Assembly: GCA_030144725.1 (NCBI GenBank) | Contig: JASKMD010000012.1 | Coordinates: forward strand, 10,780,621 to 10,844,620 | Reading direction: 5' to 3' | From: Haematococcus lacustris | Taxonomy: Eukaryota > Chlorophyta > Chlorophyceae > Chlamydomonadales > Haematococcaceae | DNA: 64,000 bases | Shown here: positions 21,813-33,959 of the stretch, piece by piece | How positions within the stretch are numbered: position 1 is the first letter of the stretch | How the letters are laid out: every line of letters begins with the position of its first letter | Position numbers and translations under genes: made by a program | Notes under the pieces: model-generated | The model's input: the letters and a program-made list of their open reading frames with translations, nothing else | Told to the model about the DNA's origin: nothing | The model's database searches: none

Positions 21813-24800
21813 TCATGGCTCCAGCTCTAGTGCCATGCTGGTTTTCAGCCCAAGCTGACCGAAGCTGTGTGGGAGTTGTGCCTGTGCTCTGGCGATGAGC
21901 TGGTCAAGCAACAGCGGCTTGAGGCGAAGTAGGAGGGTGGGTAATGGGCGGGATGAGACGTCCAAGCGCACCTCAGCCCCCTGCACCGTTGAGCACAGGA
22001 CAGCACAGCACAGGTTATTGGCAGGCAGAGGCGAGGAGGGCAGCGCATGGTGACATGGACAAGATGTAGTTTGGCATGCTGGCTGAGTGATCTAGAATCT
22101 GGTAGGTGCTACGGAGGCAGGCAGACACTACTTTGCTTTGCAACTGGCTGCACACTATCACTGGCTGCGCACAACCAATTGCTGTGCACCGCAGCTGGCT
22201 GCGCACTGAACAACACCACACCTGGTCATCCACGGCCACAGGCAGCTGCACCACCAGCTCTGCACAGCCAGGTGCGCCCACCAGCACACGCTCTGCACAC
22301 ACCTCCACGCGGACTGCCCTGGCCAGGCAGCTGGCCCCTGGCCCTGCACCCGGCTGCCCTGATCCCTGCTGGTGATCGGACTTCCTTGGGCCTGCTGACC
22401 CCGTTGGCCAGTTGCGGTCTGTCAGGTAGCCCGCACACAGTTCAGCTGGGAGCTCAACCGATAAACTGATTGTTTGAACGGGCCTGCCGTGGAACTCTGG
22501 GGAGCCCAACAGCCGGGGTGAGGGGGCTGCGGCCGTGTCTGCCATCCCAGGCTTGCTGGCTGTCTTGTCGGGCACCACAGATACATTCAGCTTGCCAGCT
22601 CCTTTCTCGGCTGGGGCTGCGGCTGCGGCAGCTTCGGTGGCAGGTGCTGAGCGAGGCGCTGAGGTCGCAGCGGTGCGCGCCCCTCCATTCAACAAGCTTT
22701 CCAGCTTGCCGGGCGCAACCTTTTTCGTCAACAACGGAAAGACTGGGGGCTCTGGCACGTCTGCTACCTCGGTGACAAGGCGCTTGCGGTCCAGGCGGAT
22801 GCGTTGGGGCAGTACTTTGTCGCCGCCCTTGTACCGCATCTTCGGCAACTTGAACTTGGGGTCCAGCTGCAGATCGGAGGAACCGGAGGTGGCGACAGCA
22901 GGGCGACTGACAGGCCGTGAGATGGCAGCCACGCAGCGTGACGGTTGACGGCTGAACATCTACCGAGACACCATGTCGACCCCTGTCGCGCTGCTCTAAG
23001 CTTGCACCTGCGCCCTGGCAATCCCTCTGCATGGGGCATCATGCCGACCATCCAGTCCAGCTGCGCTGAGCTTGCACCTGCACCCTGGTAAACCTTTTCT
23101 TGGCTCAGCCCTACACCTGGGGTGTGTGCACCAGGCTTGCACATCAGATGCTGTGTGAGTCACACATCTGCGCTGTTGACTTGCCTGCATCTTGTGCTTG
23201 TGCGCAATCCAATTGATGGCCAGTTCGATGATGAAGAGCTTGAGGCCCCTGTGCAGCGCTGCCTGCAGCCACACAGCCCAACACGCCCCCATCAGCTCCT
23301 GAGGTGTCTGGGCTTCTGGCTATGTCAGGGCCCGATGCTGTTGTCTGTGCAAGGCTGGCCAGCCCTGCTGCTGCCGTTCACCTGAGAAGGCGGTCATGTA
23401 CCCCTAGTGCTGGTGTGAGGGCTGTGGTTGTGGTACAGCCACAGTACACCCCAGCCTGACGCTCAAGCAGATGCCTCCAGTAGCCAAGGGATGAGAGGTG
23501 TGATAGGCAAAGCTGCACGGCAGGCCTCACCAGAGTGACAGGGTGGCTACCCCTGGAGTGGCCCTGGAGTGAGGGGTGGCCCTGAAGTGGCCCTGGAGTG
23601 AGGGGCTAAGGGGTGACCCGCCCGCCTGCCCGCCCGCCCGCCCGCCCGCCCGCCCGCCCGCCTGTCTGCCAGCCAGCCAGCAGCACTATGTGAGGCTGGT
23701 CCAGGCAAATGCGGGACAGGCCAGCGCACCGTCTTGATCACATCCTCGTTCAGGCAGCAGTCAAAGGTGGTGCAGGCCGCGCCCTTCTTGTCCACGTCAG
23801 GCTGGGGCGGTGTCATGCTGAGGGGGAAGCGCAGGGACTCTTGCTGCGCCAGCATCACCCATGCAAGCCAGGCCAAGCAAGGAGCAGGTGGCACCACGCC
23901 ATGTCAGCTAAGCACACAGACAAGCTTGCCTTGCTGCACATGGCAGATGGCAGCTAGCCATCCAGCTGGCCCCACCTCCCTAGCTGCCAAGCAGAGGTCA
24001 TGTGCTCCATCCAGCAAGGGCCAGCGACCTCAGGCATCCCTTGCTGCCAAGCAGGGCACACCTGGCTGCTCAGCGCTGCCTGGGCAGATGGGCAGATGCC
24101 AGCAGTGCAGCCCTCCATCCAGGCCACTGCTGCTGATCAGGGGGAGCCCACCCCTGCCACCCTCACTACCTTCAACTATGGCTGGCTGTGGAGTGTCTTG
24201 CGGTGTGAGTGCGCTATATGTTCGTCAGGCATAAGCCGAGCCTGTGGGCAGACCTAGCCAGACTCTCTACCTGGCTATGGTCACCCTGACCATAAGCACA
24301 CCCACCCAGCACACACAAGCAACCCCACCGTCCCATGCCTACCCACAAACCCTCCACAACACCCATCCACGCCAACCCACCCGATCACTACAACTACTTA
24401 TTCACGTCACTGCACCCAACCACCACAACCACTTACCCAACCACCACAACCACCACAACCAACCACCTACCCATGCCAGTCCAGCTCACCTGAGCATCAG
24501 TCAGGCTATCCACGTTGTCCAGCGCTGCCTGCACCTCCTCGGGGACCTGTAGGCCCTGCCAGTTGCCGGGTGCAGCCACTTTGTCATGGCCACACATGTT
24601 GATGAACACTTTGGCGCCCGAGGCATCGCTTGTCTTCACCACAAACCTGCATGCACAGGAGGATGAGGGGTGCCGGACAGCATACCAGCAAGCAGGAGCT
24701 GGGTAGAGCAGGGGCAGCAGGGGCAAAGTGTGAGGCCTGCATGCTGCTGCTGTGGGCTTACCTGGCTGCCTGCCTGCCTGCAGGTGGGGTCTGCCGGCTG

Positions 24801-26417
24801 AGTACCCGCTGTACCTGATGTACCGCATCAGCGCATGTATTACATGCCAACATCAATCGTCCCACCCTCGCAAGGTATTGGTACCGGATGCTTGTCTTAG
24901 ACAAACATTTCGGACTACAGATAACACAGCCCCTACTCGTTAGTAGGGGGACTATGTGCTGCTGTGGGCTTGCAGCTGTGGAGATGGCAGTGGCAGTGGC
25001 AATCCAGATTGATGGCATGACTTTGCATGCTGGCAGCGCAATAAGGCTGGACCATCATGTGTGCACCCTGTGTGTGAGCAACCCTACTGCTCCCTGCACT
25101 AATGTCATGCCTTAGCTCCTCTATGCCTTTATGTCATGCCTTCTACAAATGGAAAATGGCGGAGCAGTAAGCATAAGTATGACACAACAAATGGCACAGG
25201 GGTACTTGCGTGCATGTGTGAGCATTATGGACATTGCATGCAATGGAGTGCTGTCAGGGGCTGCTGTGAGGGCCTCGAGGCTGGGAAAAGGAGAGGCGCC
25301 TGTGGGGAGTGATCCCTACCCTGGTGCCATCCTCGGTCACACATTTGAAGATGTTTTGCTGCATGTATCAATCCATCAATCTCCGGTAAGCCAGCACCCT
25401 CAGAGCCTGGGCCCAGCCCCCCCTTTCCAGCCAAGCGCAGCAAGCGCACCAAGGCTGAGCAGGCAGCTGAGCCTACCAAGCCCACCAAGGGCAAAGGCAA
25501 GGCCCAGGGCAAAGGCTGCCAGAGCCAAGCCAGCACCACAGCCTGGCAGCTGGCTGGACAAGGACTGCAATGCAGTGCTGAACATGCAGCGCATTGGGGA
25601 GAGCAGGTGGCGCCCACTGGAGCTATGTTGGTGGCCAGAGCAGGCAGCTCTGCCAGCCAAGGGCAAGGAGTACCCTGAGCTGGGGTGCAAGCGGCTGCGA
25701 GACAAGCCACCCAAGGCCCAGCAGCAGCCTGCTGGGGCACAGTAGTGTGTGGCCCCTTTGAGCTGTCATCAACTTACAATCAGTGCATGCAGGTCTTGCG
25801 TACTCTAGACTGTAGCCCTGTCAGGGGTCAGGCAATGGTGTAGGTGGTAAGGCAGCCCGTGCCATGTGCCATGTGCATGGGAACATAACTCCACACAATC
25901 CCAAAACCCATTTTAAGTGTTCCCTAGTGTGCCGTAGTGGTCCCTAGTGGTCCAACTTGAATAGATGCCTTAGTGAGGGATGAGGGACTGGGGAAAGTAG
26001 AGCTGTCGTTGCTATTATTGCTGTTTTAGCTGTGTTGCTATTTGTGAGCCAGGCGTGTGTTGCCCACAGCTCTTCACCCATAATTGGCTGAACACTGTGT
26101 CAGATCATGCTACTGCAGGGCACTGTGCTGGGGCTGCTCTCTGTCCTCACCCAGGCCTAGGGATGATCTCCTCACTGGGGATGTCTTCTACAGGCTTGCC
26201 CTGTTCCTTCTTGACTCTGCGCAGCAATTGCTGCGCAGCACAGCATCATGTAGGCACTTGCACAGACACAGTGACAGAGCATGGGATAGGGGTGTGCAAC
26301 TGGCGAGCCAGCACCCACCGCTAAGTCCGGGGGCACATCATCCAGGCTCCCCGTCTGCCGCTGGATCTCCTCAACCAGAGCCAGGAGCTCTTCCGCAGAC
26401 GCATCATTCGCGTCCAT
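21813..26417 (-). CDS. PIH1-domain protein, probable dynein-arm preassembly factor (446 aa)
   Basis: Seven exons on the minus strand: 26319-26417, 26151-26230, 24490-24646, 23730-23843, about 23183-23262, 22222-22866, 21813-21980; phases join and the sum is 447 codons. The N-terminal PIH1 domain shows QLLRRVKKEQGKPVEDIP, IIPRPGFVVKT, AKVFINMCGHDKVAAP, FPLSMTPPQPDVDKKGAAC with TTFD, LKLFIIELAINWIAHKHK and LDPKFKLPKMRYKGG. The C-terminal part has a CS-like beta-sandwich (TISLSVELP ... AELVVQLPVAVDDQGAEVRL). PIH1 proteins act with HSP90/R2TP; the ciliary members pre-assemble axonemal dyneins in the cytoplasm. The size of about 47-48 kDa is compatible with a MOT48-type member, but the subfamily is not proven. 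Exon 5 ends with a GC donor (cag/gcaagt). The 1.5-kb second intron holds a Fanzor-like fragment and a copied ZIP exon. Confidence 0.85.
23621..23665. repeat. (CCCG)n tract in PIH1 intron
   Basis: About 11 tetranucleotide units with CCTG variants at the ends, in the intron between the fourth and fifth PIH1 exons. Confidence 0.9.
24766..24825 (+). pseudogene. Copied ZIP exon fragment inside a PIH1 intron
   Basis: About 56 bp from acctggctgcctgcctgcct through gctgtacctg is identical to 27972-28030, i.e. intron end, acceptor and the first codons of ZIP exon 4 (LPAEYPLYL). It lies antisense to the PIH1 gene. Downstream, 24897-24958 matches a second ZIP intron segment (29251-29311), so the insert looks like a compressed, rearranged copy of ZIP DNA. 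Confidence 0.8.
24897..24958 (+). repeat. Shared 60-bp segment with hairpin
   Basis: ttcggactacagataacaca followed by cccctac-tcgtta-gtagggg is nearly identical to 29251-29311 in the ZIP intron. The 7-bp arms can form a stem with a 5-6-base loop. Function unknown; it may be an end of a small element or simply part of the copied ZIP segment. Confidence 0.7.
25385..25745 (+). pseudogene. Fanzor/TnpB-like C-terminal fragment 1 (frameshifted)
   Basis: Plus-strand translation gives AKRSKRTKAEQAAEPTKP in one frame, then, after a one-base shift near 25515, KPAPQPGSWLDKDCNAVLN followed by MQRIGESRWRPLELCWWPEQ and a Gln-rich tail to a stop at 25745. DxDxNAxxN is the hallmark of the third RuvC acidic motif of TnpB/Fanzor proteins (usually DRDxNAAxN). 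The same C-terminal block is found at 52727-53150. The N-terminal RuvC motifs are absent, so the fragment is non-functional. It lies in the second PIH1 intron, antisense to that gene. Family assignment is by motif only. Confidence 0.45.
25746..26150. other. PIH1 intron segment without further features
   Basis: No gene. It contains gtagtggtccctagtggtcc (about 25935-25955), a small self-complementary motif resembling actagggaccactag at about 51623. Confidence 0.35.
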
Positions 26418-26727
26418 TAAGGTGTAGCAATCGACACGTTCTACGGCGAGTCCATGTCCATTTGAATGTCAACGAGAAGAAAAATGACACGTGTCTGTGA
26501 TCGCCGGTCGGGGAAGGAGTGGAGCTGCAGTGCTTGACCTGCATGACTGTACGTCTCGCCTTCGTCACGTTCCTGGCTGTCGTTGTCATCGGGTAATGGG
26601 GCTCCTTGCTTGCAAATGTCTAGACTAGGGCTGGATTTCAATAAAGCACAGACTGGAGCCCCAACGTGATGCTTTTCACCCGATGTCTACCAGCTGAGGC
26701 CCAACCACCCCAACTCCCTGCAGACCA
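26418..26727. promoter_or_regulatory. Candidate bidirectional promoter between PIH1 and ZIP
   Basis: 310 bp separate the proposed start codons of the two divergent genes. Both 5' UTRs and promoters must fit here. No clear TATA box; the ZIP start itself is not certain. Confidence 0.4.
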
Positions 26728-29700
26728 GTGCAAGGCGCTCCCCACGGCCTCCAGGCAACAATTACTGCCCATGGGCTTGATAATAATGCTCCACAAGCAA
26801 CGGATGGAACTGCCCATGGTGGTCACAGTCACAGCCACATGCACGACCGCGGCCACCTATCACACCACCACCACCACGCGCATGATATCAGCCAAGAGCT
26901 AGGCATCTGGCAGCACCTGCCCAAGATCTTCCGCGCTGACCAGCAAGGTGGGTCACAATAGAACTGATGTGTGGAGGAGCCGCCCGGCCTGCGTCATTAG
27001 ACACTTTTCTACAAGAGCAGCTCTCCTACCATACCGAAGTGTTGGGGTAGGGGCTTGCTGTCCTGGCCTGGTCTTGCAACTAACCCGCCCCTGTTGCTGC
27101 CCCTGTTGCTGCCCCCTTCTGCTGCTCCCTCTGCTGCTGCCTCTGCCGCTGCCACTGCTGCCACTGCTCAGGTGGCGTGCCGCTGGCCCTGAAGGTGGCT
27201 GCAGCTGTGTTGCTGTGCGGCGAGGCCATTGTGGGGATGATGGTGCCACTGCTGGTGTCGCACATGCACACACACCAATGGTGCGCCTAGACCTCCATGC
27301 TGCATGGTGTGCATGAGCAATTATGCATGCACAGCTCACATCACATGCATGCCTGGTGTGGTGGCATGGTGTGGTGTCTGCCAGCTGTGCATCAACTGCC
27401 CAAGATTTGCATGTCCCACCCTTGCTCATGGTGTTCAAGATGTCAACACAGCATGGCAACATGCATGGCTGCTGGAGTTGTGCACACTGCCCCCTCTGCA
27501 TTGTGCGCAGTGCACATGTCAGCTGCCACCATTCCTGCTGCTGCAGCCCCCACCAGCAGAGGGTACATCCACATCCCAGGCAGGGAGACATGCAGGGGGA
27601 CTGCTTGCTCCTGCTGCCCTGATGCTGCCGACTAGTGTGGTGGGTGGCCTCTTGACACTGGCACGCCCTCGATGTGCCCCTGAAGGTGGATGGGCCTCCT
27701 CAACGCCTTCTCCGGCGGTGTGTTCCTGGCGGCTGGCCTCATGCATCTCATCCCACACTGCCAGGAGGCCCAGCAGGCTGTGGACCTCAGCAGGTGGGCA
27801 GGGCAGCAGACTTTGAATTTTTGGATGGGTGGCACTAGGCCTGGCGACCCCGACCTCAACCCCGACCCCGATCCTGACCCTGACCCCGACCCCGACCCCG
27901 GCCCCAGCCTTGACTCGGGCTCTAGCCCTAACCCTGGCCCTGACCCAACCTGACTTTATTCGCCCGCCAGCCTACCTGGCTGCCTGCCTGCCTGCAGGTG
28001 GGGTCTGCCGGCTGAGTACCCGCTGTACCTGCTGCTCGTCACGCTGGGTTACCTGCTAGTGCTCATGGTGGAGCGCGTGGTGTTTGAGGTCAGTGGGGTT
28101 GGGCCCTTGCATCACCTGCATCTGCAAAGCCTGGTTTTGCTTTTAGGGAGCACAAGAAAAGGGGTGACCGAAATTAGGCAAGTCACTGTGTAGGGCATCT
28201 TGACATGCCTGAGATGGCTTGCCCCATGCAACCCCAGCATGACAGCTGGTGCTGACTGTTGACTGTGAGTAATCTAGCACCTCGCACAGATAGTGGCTGA
28301 TGGTTCCCTCTAGCGCTCCATGCAGGCAGACCACAGCTGCACGCAGGCATAATAGTTTGTATCCGTGGGCAAGTGTGAATGCGTCACGTGGTCTACGTCG
28401 CAGGGCCATTCTCATGGTGGACACTCCCACACGCACGACCACGAGCGCGCACACATCCACAGCCCATTGAAACATCACTCGTCCGACAGTGAGGAAAGCA
28501 ATCACTCTTCCGGCCACACTCTCTCCGGCCATCCCCGACCAAAGGACGTGTCAGCGGTGCCACGGCGCAAGAAGCGGGCTAAGGCAGATGCAGAAGCTTC
28601 GGCAGCGGGTGCGGATGGGATCGCCGCCGGTACCATGAGCTGTACGGAGCCAGGCGGTCTAGCGGCACCAGCGGGGTCGTGCGCTTCCCCGCTGGACCAA
28701 GGGCCAGACACCCCAGCGCTGCTTGGTGGCAAGGAGGCGCATCTGGCTCACTCCGCTCCAACCTTCAGGTGGGCCGCTGCAACCCACATCCACATCATTG
28801 CAGTGACCCTACTGGGGGGTCCTCACTCCTGAAACATCGTTCACAGCTCCTCCCCTCCTCTGAGGCCATGAGATGAGGTGTGCACATCTTGAGCAACGAC
28901 GTGCTGAAGGTAGCATGTTTATCAGTGGTCAGACTAGCCTGGTCAGCAGAGGCCAGACACACCACCTTCCTCCCCCAGGCCCACCTGCTTCAACTGGTGT
29001 TACCAGTGGTCGATGCCATGCCAGCTCACCACCCTGTCCCGTGCTTCGCCTCGTCCTCTGGCCACCTGCTGCCATGCCTCCCTTCTTACATGCTGACCAA
29101 GCTGGGCAGATTTGCTGTAGATGTGAGTTCACAACGAGGGCCCATCACCAGGGGAAGACTGGGTGTGTGCTGTGCTGCACTTTAACGTCAACTGGGAAGT
29201 GATAGAGGCAGACGCATGCTGAGGTGCCTTGTTGCCAATGTAACTGTTCGGACAAACAGTTCGGACTACAGATAACACAGCCCCTACCCGTTAGTAGGGG
29301 AATTGTGTGCTGACCAAGCTGACTCCCTCATGTTGACTCCAAGCTGAGCAAGCTCACAAACCATGACCATCATGTAATGCCCTCCCCTCATGCCCTGCCC
29401 CGCCCTTCAGGCCCCTGGCGGGTTTGACGCTGCTGACGGGCATGACGGTGCACACGGCGCTCGAGTGCCTGGCCCTGGGCATCATCACCAACCACGCCTC
29501 CTTCATGGCACTGCTTGTCGCCATCGCCAGCCACAAGGCCATCTCTGCACTGGCCCTGTCTTCCCGCTTCGTCAGGGAGGGGGCCAGCACTCACCAAGTA
29601 GGTGCCAGCTGCCAGGCGGGGCGGCCTCACCACCTCCCCGAGCCAGCTGTCCAGCAATCCAGTGACTCACAGTGGTTTACAGTGAGGGTGAGGAGCAGCT

Positions 29701-31167
29701 GCGCTGCTCACGCTGTACACCATGCCTTGCCCTCTCCTACTTTGAGGGTTCTCCAGCCAGCCGGGGTTCCGCGCACGCAGTGGAATGCAATATGTAAAGC
29801 AACCCATGCACTGTGCAAGGGCTTGTTGCCTGGCTGTGTGGTGTCCTCTTCTGGAGCTGCCTGACGCATGTGAAGACAGGTGTGTGTCCTCCTAGGGATT
29901 GCTAACGGCAGGCGGCAGGCGGCACAGCAGCTGGTAGCTTCTTCTGCAAGCACAGCCAAACATGCACAACACTGCCCCACTTCGCCAGACTTCCTTGTCT
30001 GCCCCTGCTCCTGGCCTTGCGTCTTGCAGGTGCTGGCCTATGTGGGCCCCTTCTGCCTGGTGTCGCCGCTGTCCATTGCGTTTGGCATGTGGGCTGGCCA
30101 GCTGGCCCCTGGGGTTCACCTGGTGCTGTCCTGCTTTGCTGCCGGGACCTTCCTGTATGTGGGCTGCAGCGAGGTGAGCGGCACTGCCCGCCTTGCAGCT
30201 GCCGATGACTGGGGCTGCAATCAGAGGGTTCTGTACTGGTCGGGGTGGCAGGGAAGGTGTTGAGAGAGGCGGGGTAGGGGCAAGGGCAGAGGAAGAGGCA
30301 GGGCAGGGCCAGGGGCAGGGGCAGGGGCAGGGAGGAGACTAAGCTGTGGCGTTGAGTTGTTTCCAATTGGCTATGGGACGACGCCTATGATGTTGCCTGC
30401 CTGCTGCACCTGCCACCTGCCAGCCCCTACTGCTGGCCAGCTGTTGCTGAACCTGCAACAGAATACAGTAGGCCCACCTGATGCTTGCTGCCGGCCTCAA
30501 CGTGTCCAGAGCCCCAGGCACTGCTGTGGGCAAACATCGCCATACTGCCGCCACCGCCGCCGCCGCTGCTGCTGCTGCTGCAGGTTCTTGCCGAGGAGTT
30601 TGAAGGCGATGTGCGCTGTGGCAGACGGTGGGTCGCAGGAAGGCTGGCCTGCTTGCCTCAGCTGGCTGTGAACATGCAAGCCTAGGCTGCAAGGTGCTCT
30701 TGCTGGCTGGTGGATGGCTTGGAAGGCAGCTGGGTTGCCCTGCCAGCTGGTCTTCGCACTCTGTTTGCTGTACTCTTCAGCAACCCCACCAACTCTAAAG
30801 ACAGCCTCCATCATCACAAGCACCATCATCAGCATCAGCAGCAGCATCAACATCATTATCAGGACATGTTTGTTGCTGCCGGCGTTGCTGCAACACACAC
30901 CCTGACAGACTACGCTGACAGACTTGTTGACTGCCACATGCTGGGTGTGATGCTGCCTGCTGCACCCTCCTGGCGCCCCTAACTGATCTGCTTCACCTGC
31001 TGCCCCCTGATGGGTTAGACCACATCCTCTGCACGTGCTGCCATGGATTCTTGCCCATGTCGAGCAGGGACATCAGCGCCGCATGGGCTCGCTGGGTCAA
31101 GTTCGCCGGGGTCATGCTCGCTGTGCTCCTCATTGCTGCCCTAGGCCTGCTGCCCCACGGCCATTGA
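26728..31167 (+). CDS. ZIP-family (SLC39-type) metal transporter, 455 aa
   Basis: Nine exons: 26728-26947, 27172-27280, 27686-27793, 27998-28088, 28404-28768, 29411-29597, 30030-30173, 30584-30627, 31068-31167; total 1368 nt, all phases agree. ZIPs move Zn2+ or Fe2+ into the cytosol across plasma or organelle membranes. A His-rich N-terminus (residues about 30-53, HGGHSHSHMHD, HHHHHAHD) precedes TM1 (about 78-101), TM2 with GGVFLAAGLMHLIP, TM3 (YPLYLLLVTLGYLLVLMVE) and a long variable loop (about 177-298) opening with HSHGGHSHTHDHE. TM4 carries VHTALECLALGI, the H-x3-E metal site, TM5 ASHKAISALAL with the partner His; TM6-8 follow and the protein ends LGLLPHGH, a usual ZIP ending. The weakest splice is the AAG acceptor of exon 3. 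An ATG further upstream cannot be excluded. Substrate is not predictable. Confidence 0.9.
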
Positions 31168-31747
31168 TACTGGAGGTCGAACACCATTGTGGGGTAAGAG
31201 GAGCGCGGCGTACAGGCTAGCAGACATCCGCTTTTGCTCATGTATGTGTTGCAAGCTTGATGCGACGCGCAGGGCAATGCAGGCACTGCCTGGCTAATGC
31301 AACGGGGCTAGTGTAGGTCACATTATGGTAGGTGTTTGACACACAAACGGGAGCATGGGGCATGCAAGCACATCTCCACCTTCTTAGTGACTGTCTATTG
31401 GGTGATTAGCAGTGAGGTGTTCTTCATAGTCGTTGATGCTGTTTGTAGTTGCTTTTTTGTTGCCACTTCTATGGCTGCTAGGCTCCTTGGAGCAATCTAC
31501 TGCTAGGCGTGTGGCACATATTGACGGCTGCTGGCCCTGCCATCTTCACCATGCCCCTTGAAGAAAAGCGACGTTTCATCCACATGACGTGCAAGACCCT
31601 TCCCCTCGAACAGGTCAGCATTGTCCCATCTAGCTGATGATGTTTAGTGACGCAACGAGGATCACTTAAGATGTGTGTTGGACCACCGTCCGGACCCTAT
31701 AAACCCTATAAAACGTGAAAGCGTGAGTTGCTCTAGAGATCTGACAA
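31168..31747. other. ZIP 3' region and spacer
   Basis: Presumed ZIP 3' UTR and intergenic DNA. ggaccctataaaccctataa (about 31692-31712) is a short direct repeat. No ORF of note. Confidence 0.4.
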
Positions 31748-32240
31748 TCAGGCGCCCCCAACTGAGAGCAAACCGACCCCTGGTACTAGGACGGTTGTAA
31801 CTCTGCACTCACCGCGCCAGGTAATGCGCTGGATGACCCACAATGTAGAAAACCCAGCCAGCTGCCTTTCACCCATCCAGAACTATTTTGCAGTCAGTGG
31901 GCCGTGCACTCAGGCGCCCCCCACATGGGTCATGCAAGTACGCTCTTAATACTCCATTCTTTTTAATCCCGCTTATCACATTGGTAGCTGCTAAGCAATG
32001 CGCGTCATGAGAACATCAGCGCAAGCCATTGCATTCTTTGCTCGCGTACTGCCACATGTGCCCGCGAACAAATCACAGCGGCGAGACGGGTCTCCTGTGA
32101 AGGTGAGCCACATCCCTGTGACCCCATCTACCTAGCGTGGTGAGCTGGTTGTGCACAAATGATATGTCTGGCCGACACCCAACGCAATGCCTGCCGGGCG
32201 TGCAGGGCGCCTAGACGGGGTGATTGAAACATATCTGTAT
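31748..32240. mobile_element. Rearranged hAT relative D2
   Basis: 31748 begins tcaggcgcccccaac, followed by about 155 bp matching the left part of D1 (20370-20511). At 31910 a second end-like motif tcaggcgccccccacatggg starts, and 31910-32225 matches the reverse complement of D1's right part (20615-20935). D2 thus consists of a left end followed by an inverted right end. No coding capacity; the outer right boundary is not resolved. Confidence 0.55.
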
Positions 32241-32776
32241 GCACGCTCTTCGCCGAACACATCATTTGGGTCAGCGCACACTAAGGTATCACCGGTTTAC
32301 ACCCCACTGTGTCTTCCACTGTGGTGCACCCGCTGCACCCACAGGAATATGGCCATATTATGTTTGTCCTTGAACCAATGGCGAATCTCTTGAAATAAAT
32401 TGCAAATTAAACAGCCCAGGCCTCTATCAATCAGACAACTTAATGGGACATCATGTTCACCAGGCAGGTTCAAAGCCACGGCATGCAACGACCCACCATG
32501 CTCGCCCCCCCTCCACCCATCACTCCCCTCCACACATTGCAGGAGCCCACCTCATTGAGCCTGCCCACCCCCTCCTAGCCCTTCCCCTCGTCCCCTCCCA
32601 CCACCACTCCCAGCCTACCCTACCCCAGTCCACGCCCTCCCAGCCCACACCCCCTCCCAGCCTATCCCACCCCAGTCCACCCCCTCCCAGTCCACCTCCA
32701 AGCCCTCCCATCCGCTCCAGTGCTCGCTGCCTGCTCCCCTTTTCCCCGCCGCCCCCTCCCAGCCCTGGCCACCACC

Positions 32777-33168
32777 ATGGTGGGTAAGAGGCTCAGCAAG
32801 AAGCAGCGCCAACACCTGCAAGAGTTGCATGCCTCAACCAAGGCAGGGATAAAGTGCAGCCCAAGTAACTTCAAAGCTCAGAGAAACAAGGCACAAGATG
32901 AGGCCATGGAGTGGTAGCCAAGTACCTGAAGAGCAAGACCCTTGGTGAGGCTGGGCTGGGCTGGGCTGGGCTGGGCTGGGCTGGGCTGGGCTGGGCTGGG
33001 CTGGGCTGGGCTGGGCTGGGCTGGGCTGGGCTGGGCTGGGCTGGGCTGGGCTGGGCTGGGACTGATTGCAAGCTAGGTGCAGCAGCGCTGGCTACTGGCC
33101 AACCTAGCAAGCGTACCACACATGCTGAGTCGGAGCTGCCCAAGGCAGCTGCCAAGCGCAAGCGGTGA
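32777..33168 (+). pseudogene. Broken basic ORF fragment of unknown family
   Basis: Starts MVGKRLSKKQRQHLQELH, continues to EAMEW and then needs a one-base shift to read VAKYLKSKTLGE. It then runs into the GGGCT array and resumes as TDCKLGAAALATGQPSKR before stop, ending KAAAKRKR. KYLKSKTLG resembles TYMRRKTLGK in the transposase fragment of hAT copy 2, so an origin from a related mobile-element protein is possible but unproven. Confidence 0.35.
32946..33060. repeat. (GGGCT)n array, second site
   Basis: About 23 units, the same motif as at 1-174, embedded in the ORF fragment at 32777-33168. Confidence 0.97.
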
Positions 33169-33443
33169 TACACGAGACATTGTTAGACAACCCCGCAGCG
33201 CCAAACACAGGCTGAAGCGGCCACCTCTCCCAAACGCACCTGCCAACTGCATCCGTGCCACATTGCCGCAATCGTTTTCCGATCCGACTGCTGCTGACGA
33301 CGCGCATGCTCATGTAGAGCAGCCTAAGCAACGCGGACGGTCGCAGCGATGACTGCATGCTCCGCAACGGCTTTGAATCACTAAGTTTGGTGCTTTGCTG
33401 TGCACCGACCATGTGCACCGACTCAACTCATGGCTCAACTCGC

Positions 33444-33923
33444 AGGCCGCCCCGCCCCGCCCCGCCCCGCCCCGCCCCGCCCCGCCCCGCCCCGCCCCGC
33501 CCCGCCCCGCCCCGCCCCGCCCCGCCCCGCCCCGCCCCGCCCCGCCCCGCCCCGCCCCGCCCCGCCCCGCCCCGCCCCGCCCCGCCCCGCCCCGCCCCGC
33601 CCCGCCCCGCCCCGCCCCGCCCCGCCCCGCCCCGCCCCGCCCCGCCCCGCCCCGCCCCGCCCCGCCCCGCCCCGCCCCGCCCCGCCCCGCCCCGCCCCGC
33701 CCCGCCCCGCCCCGCCCCGCCCCGCCCCGCCCCGCCCCGCCCCGCCCCGCCCCGCCCCGCCCCGCCCCGCCCCGCCCCGCCCCGCCCCGCCCCGCCCCGC
33801 CCCGCCCCGCCCCGCCCCGCCCCGCCCCGCCCCGCCCCGCCCCGCCCCGCCCCGCCCCGCCCCGCCCCGCCCCGCCCCGCCCCGCCCCGCCCCGCCCCGC
33901 CCCGCCCCGCCCCGCCCCGCCCC
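33444..33923. repeat. (CCCGC)n pentanucleotide array
   Basis: About 95 perfect units over 480 bp, the longest perfect array here. All frames are open in both directions, giving spurious Pro-Ala-rich and Gly-Arg-rich ORFs. Very likely a site of assembly length error. Confidence 0.99.
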
Positions 33924-33959
33924 TTTTGCTAGGACAGGGACTGATGCTGACGGTGGGAG

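Noticed and set aside
27845..27950. CCCTGACCCCGA repeats as an exon of ZIP (Asp-Pro or Leu-Thr runs)
   Set aside because: The ZIP exons on either side join in phase without it, and it lies between donor 27793 and acceptor 27998.
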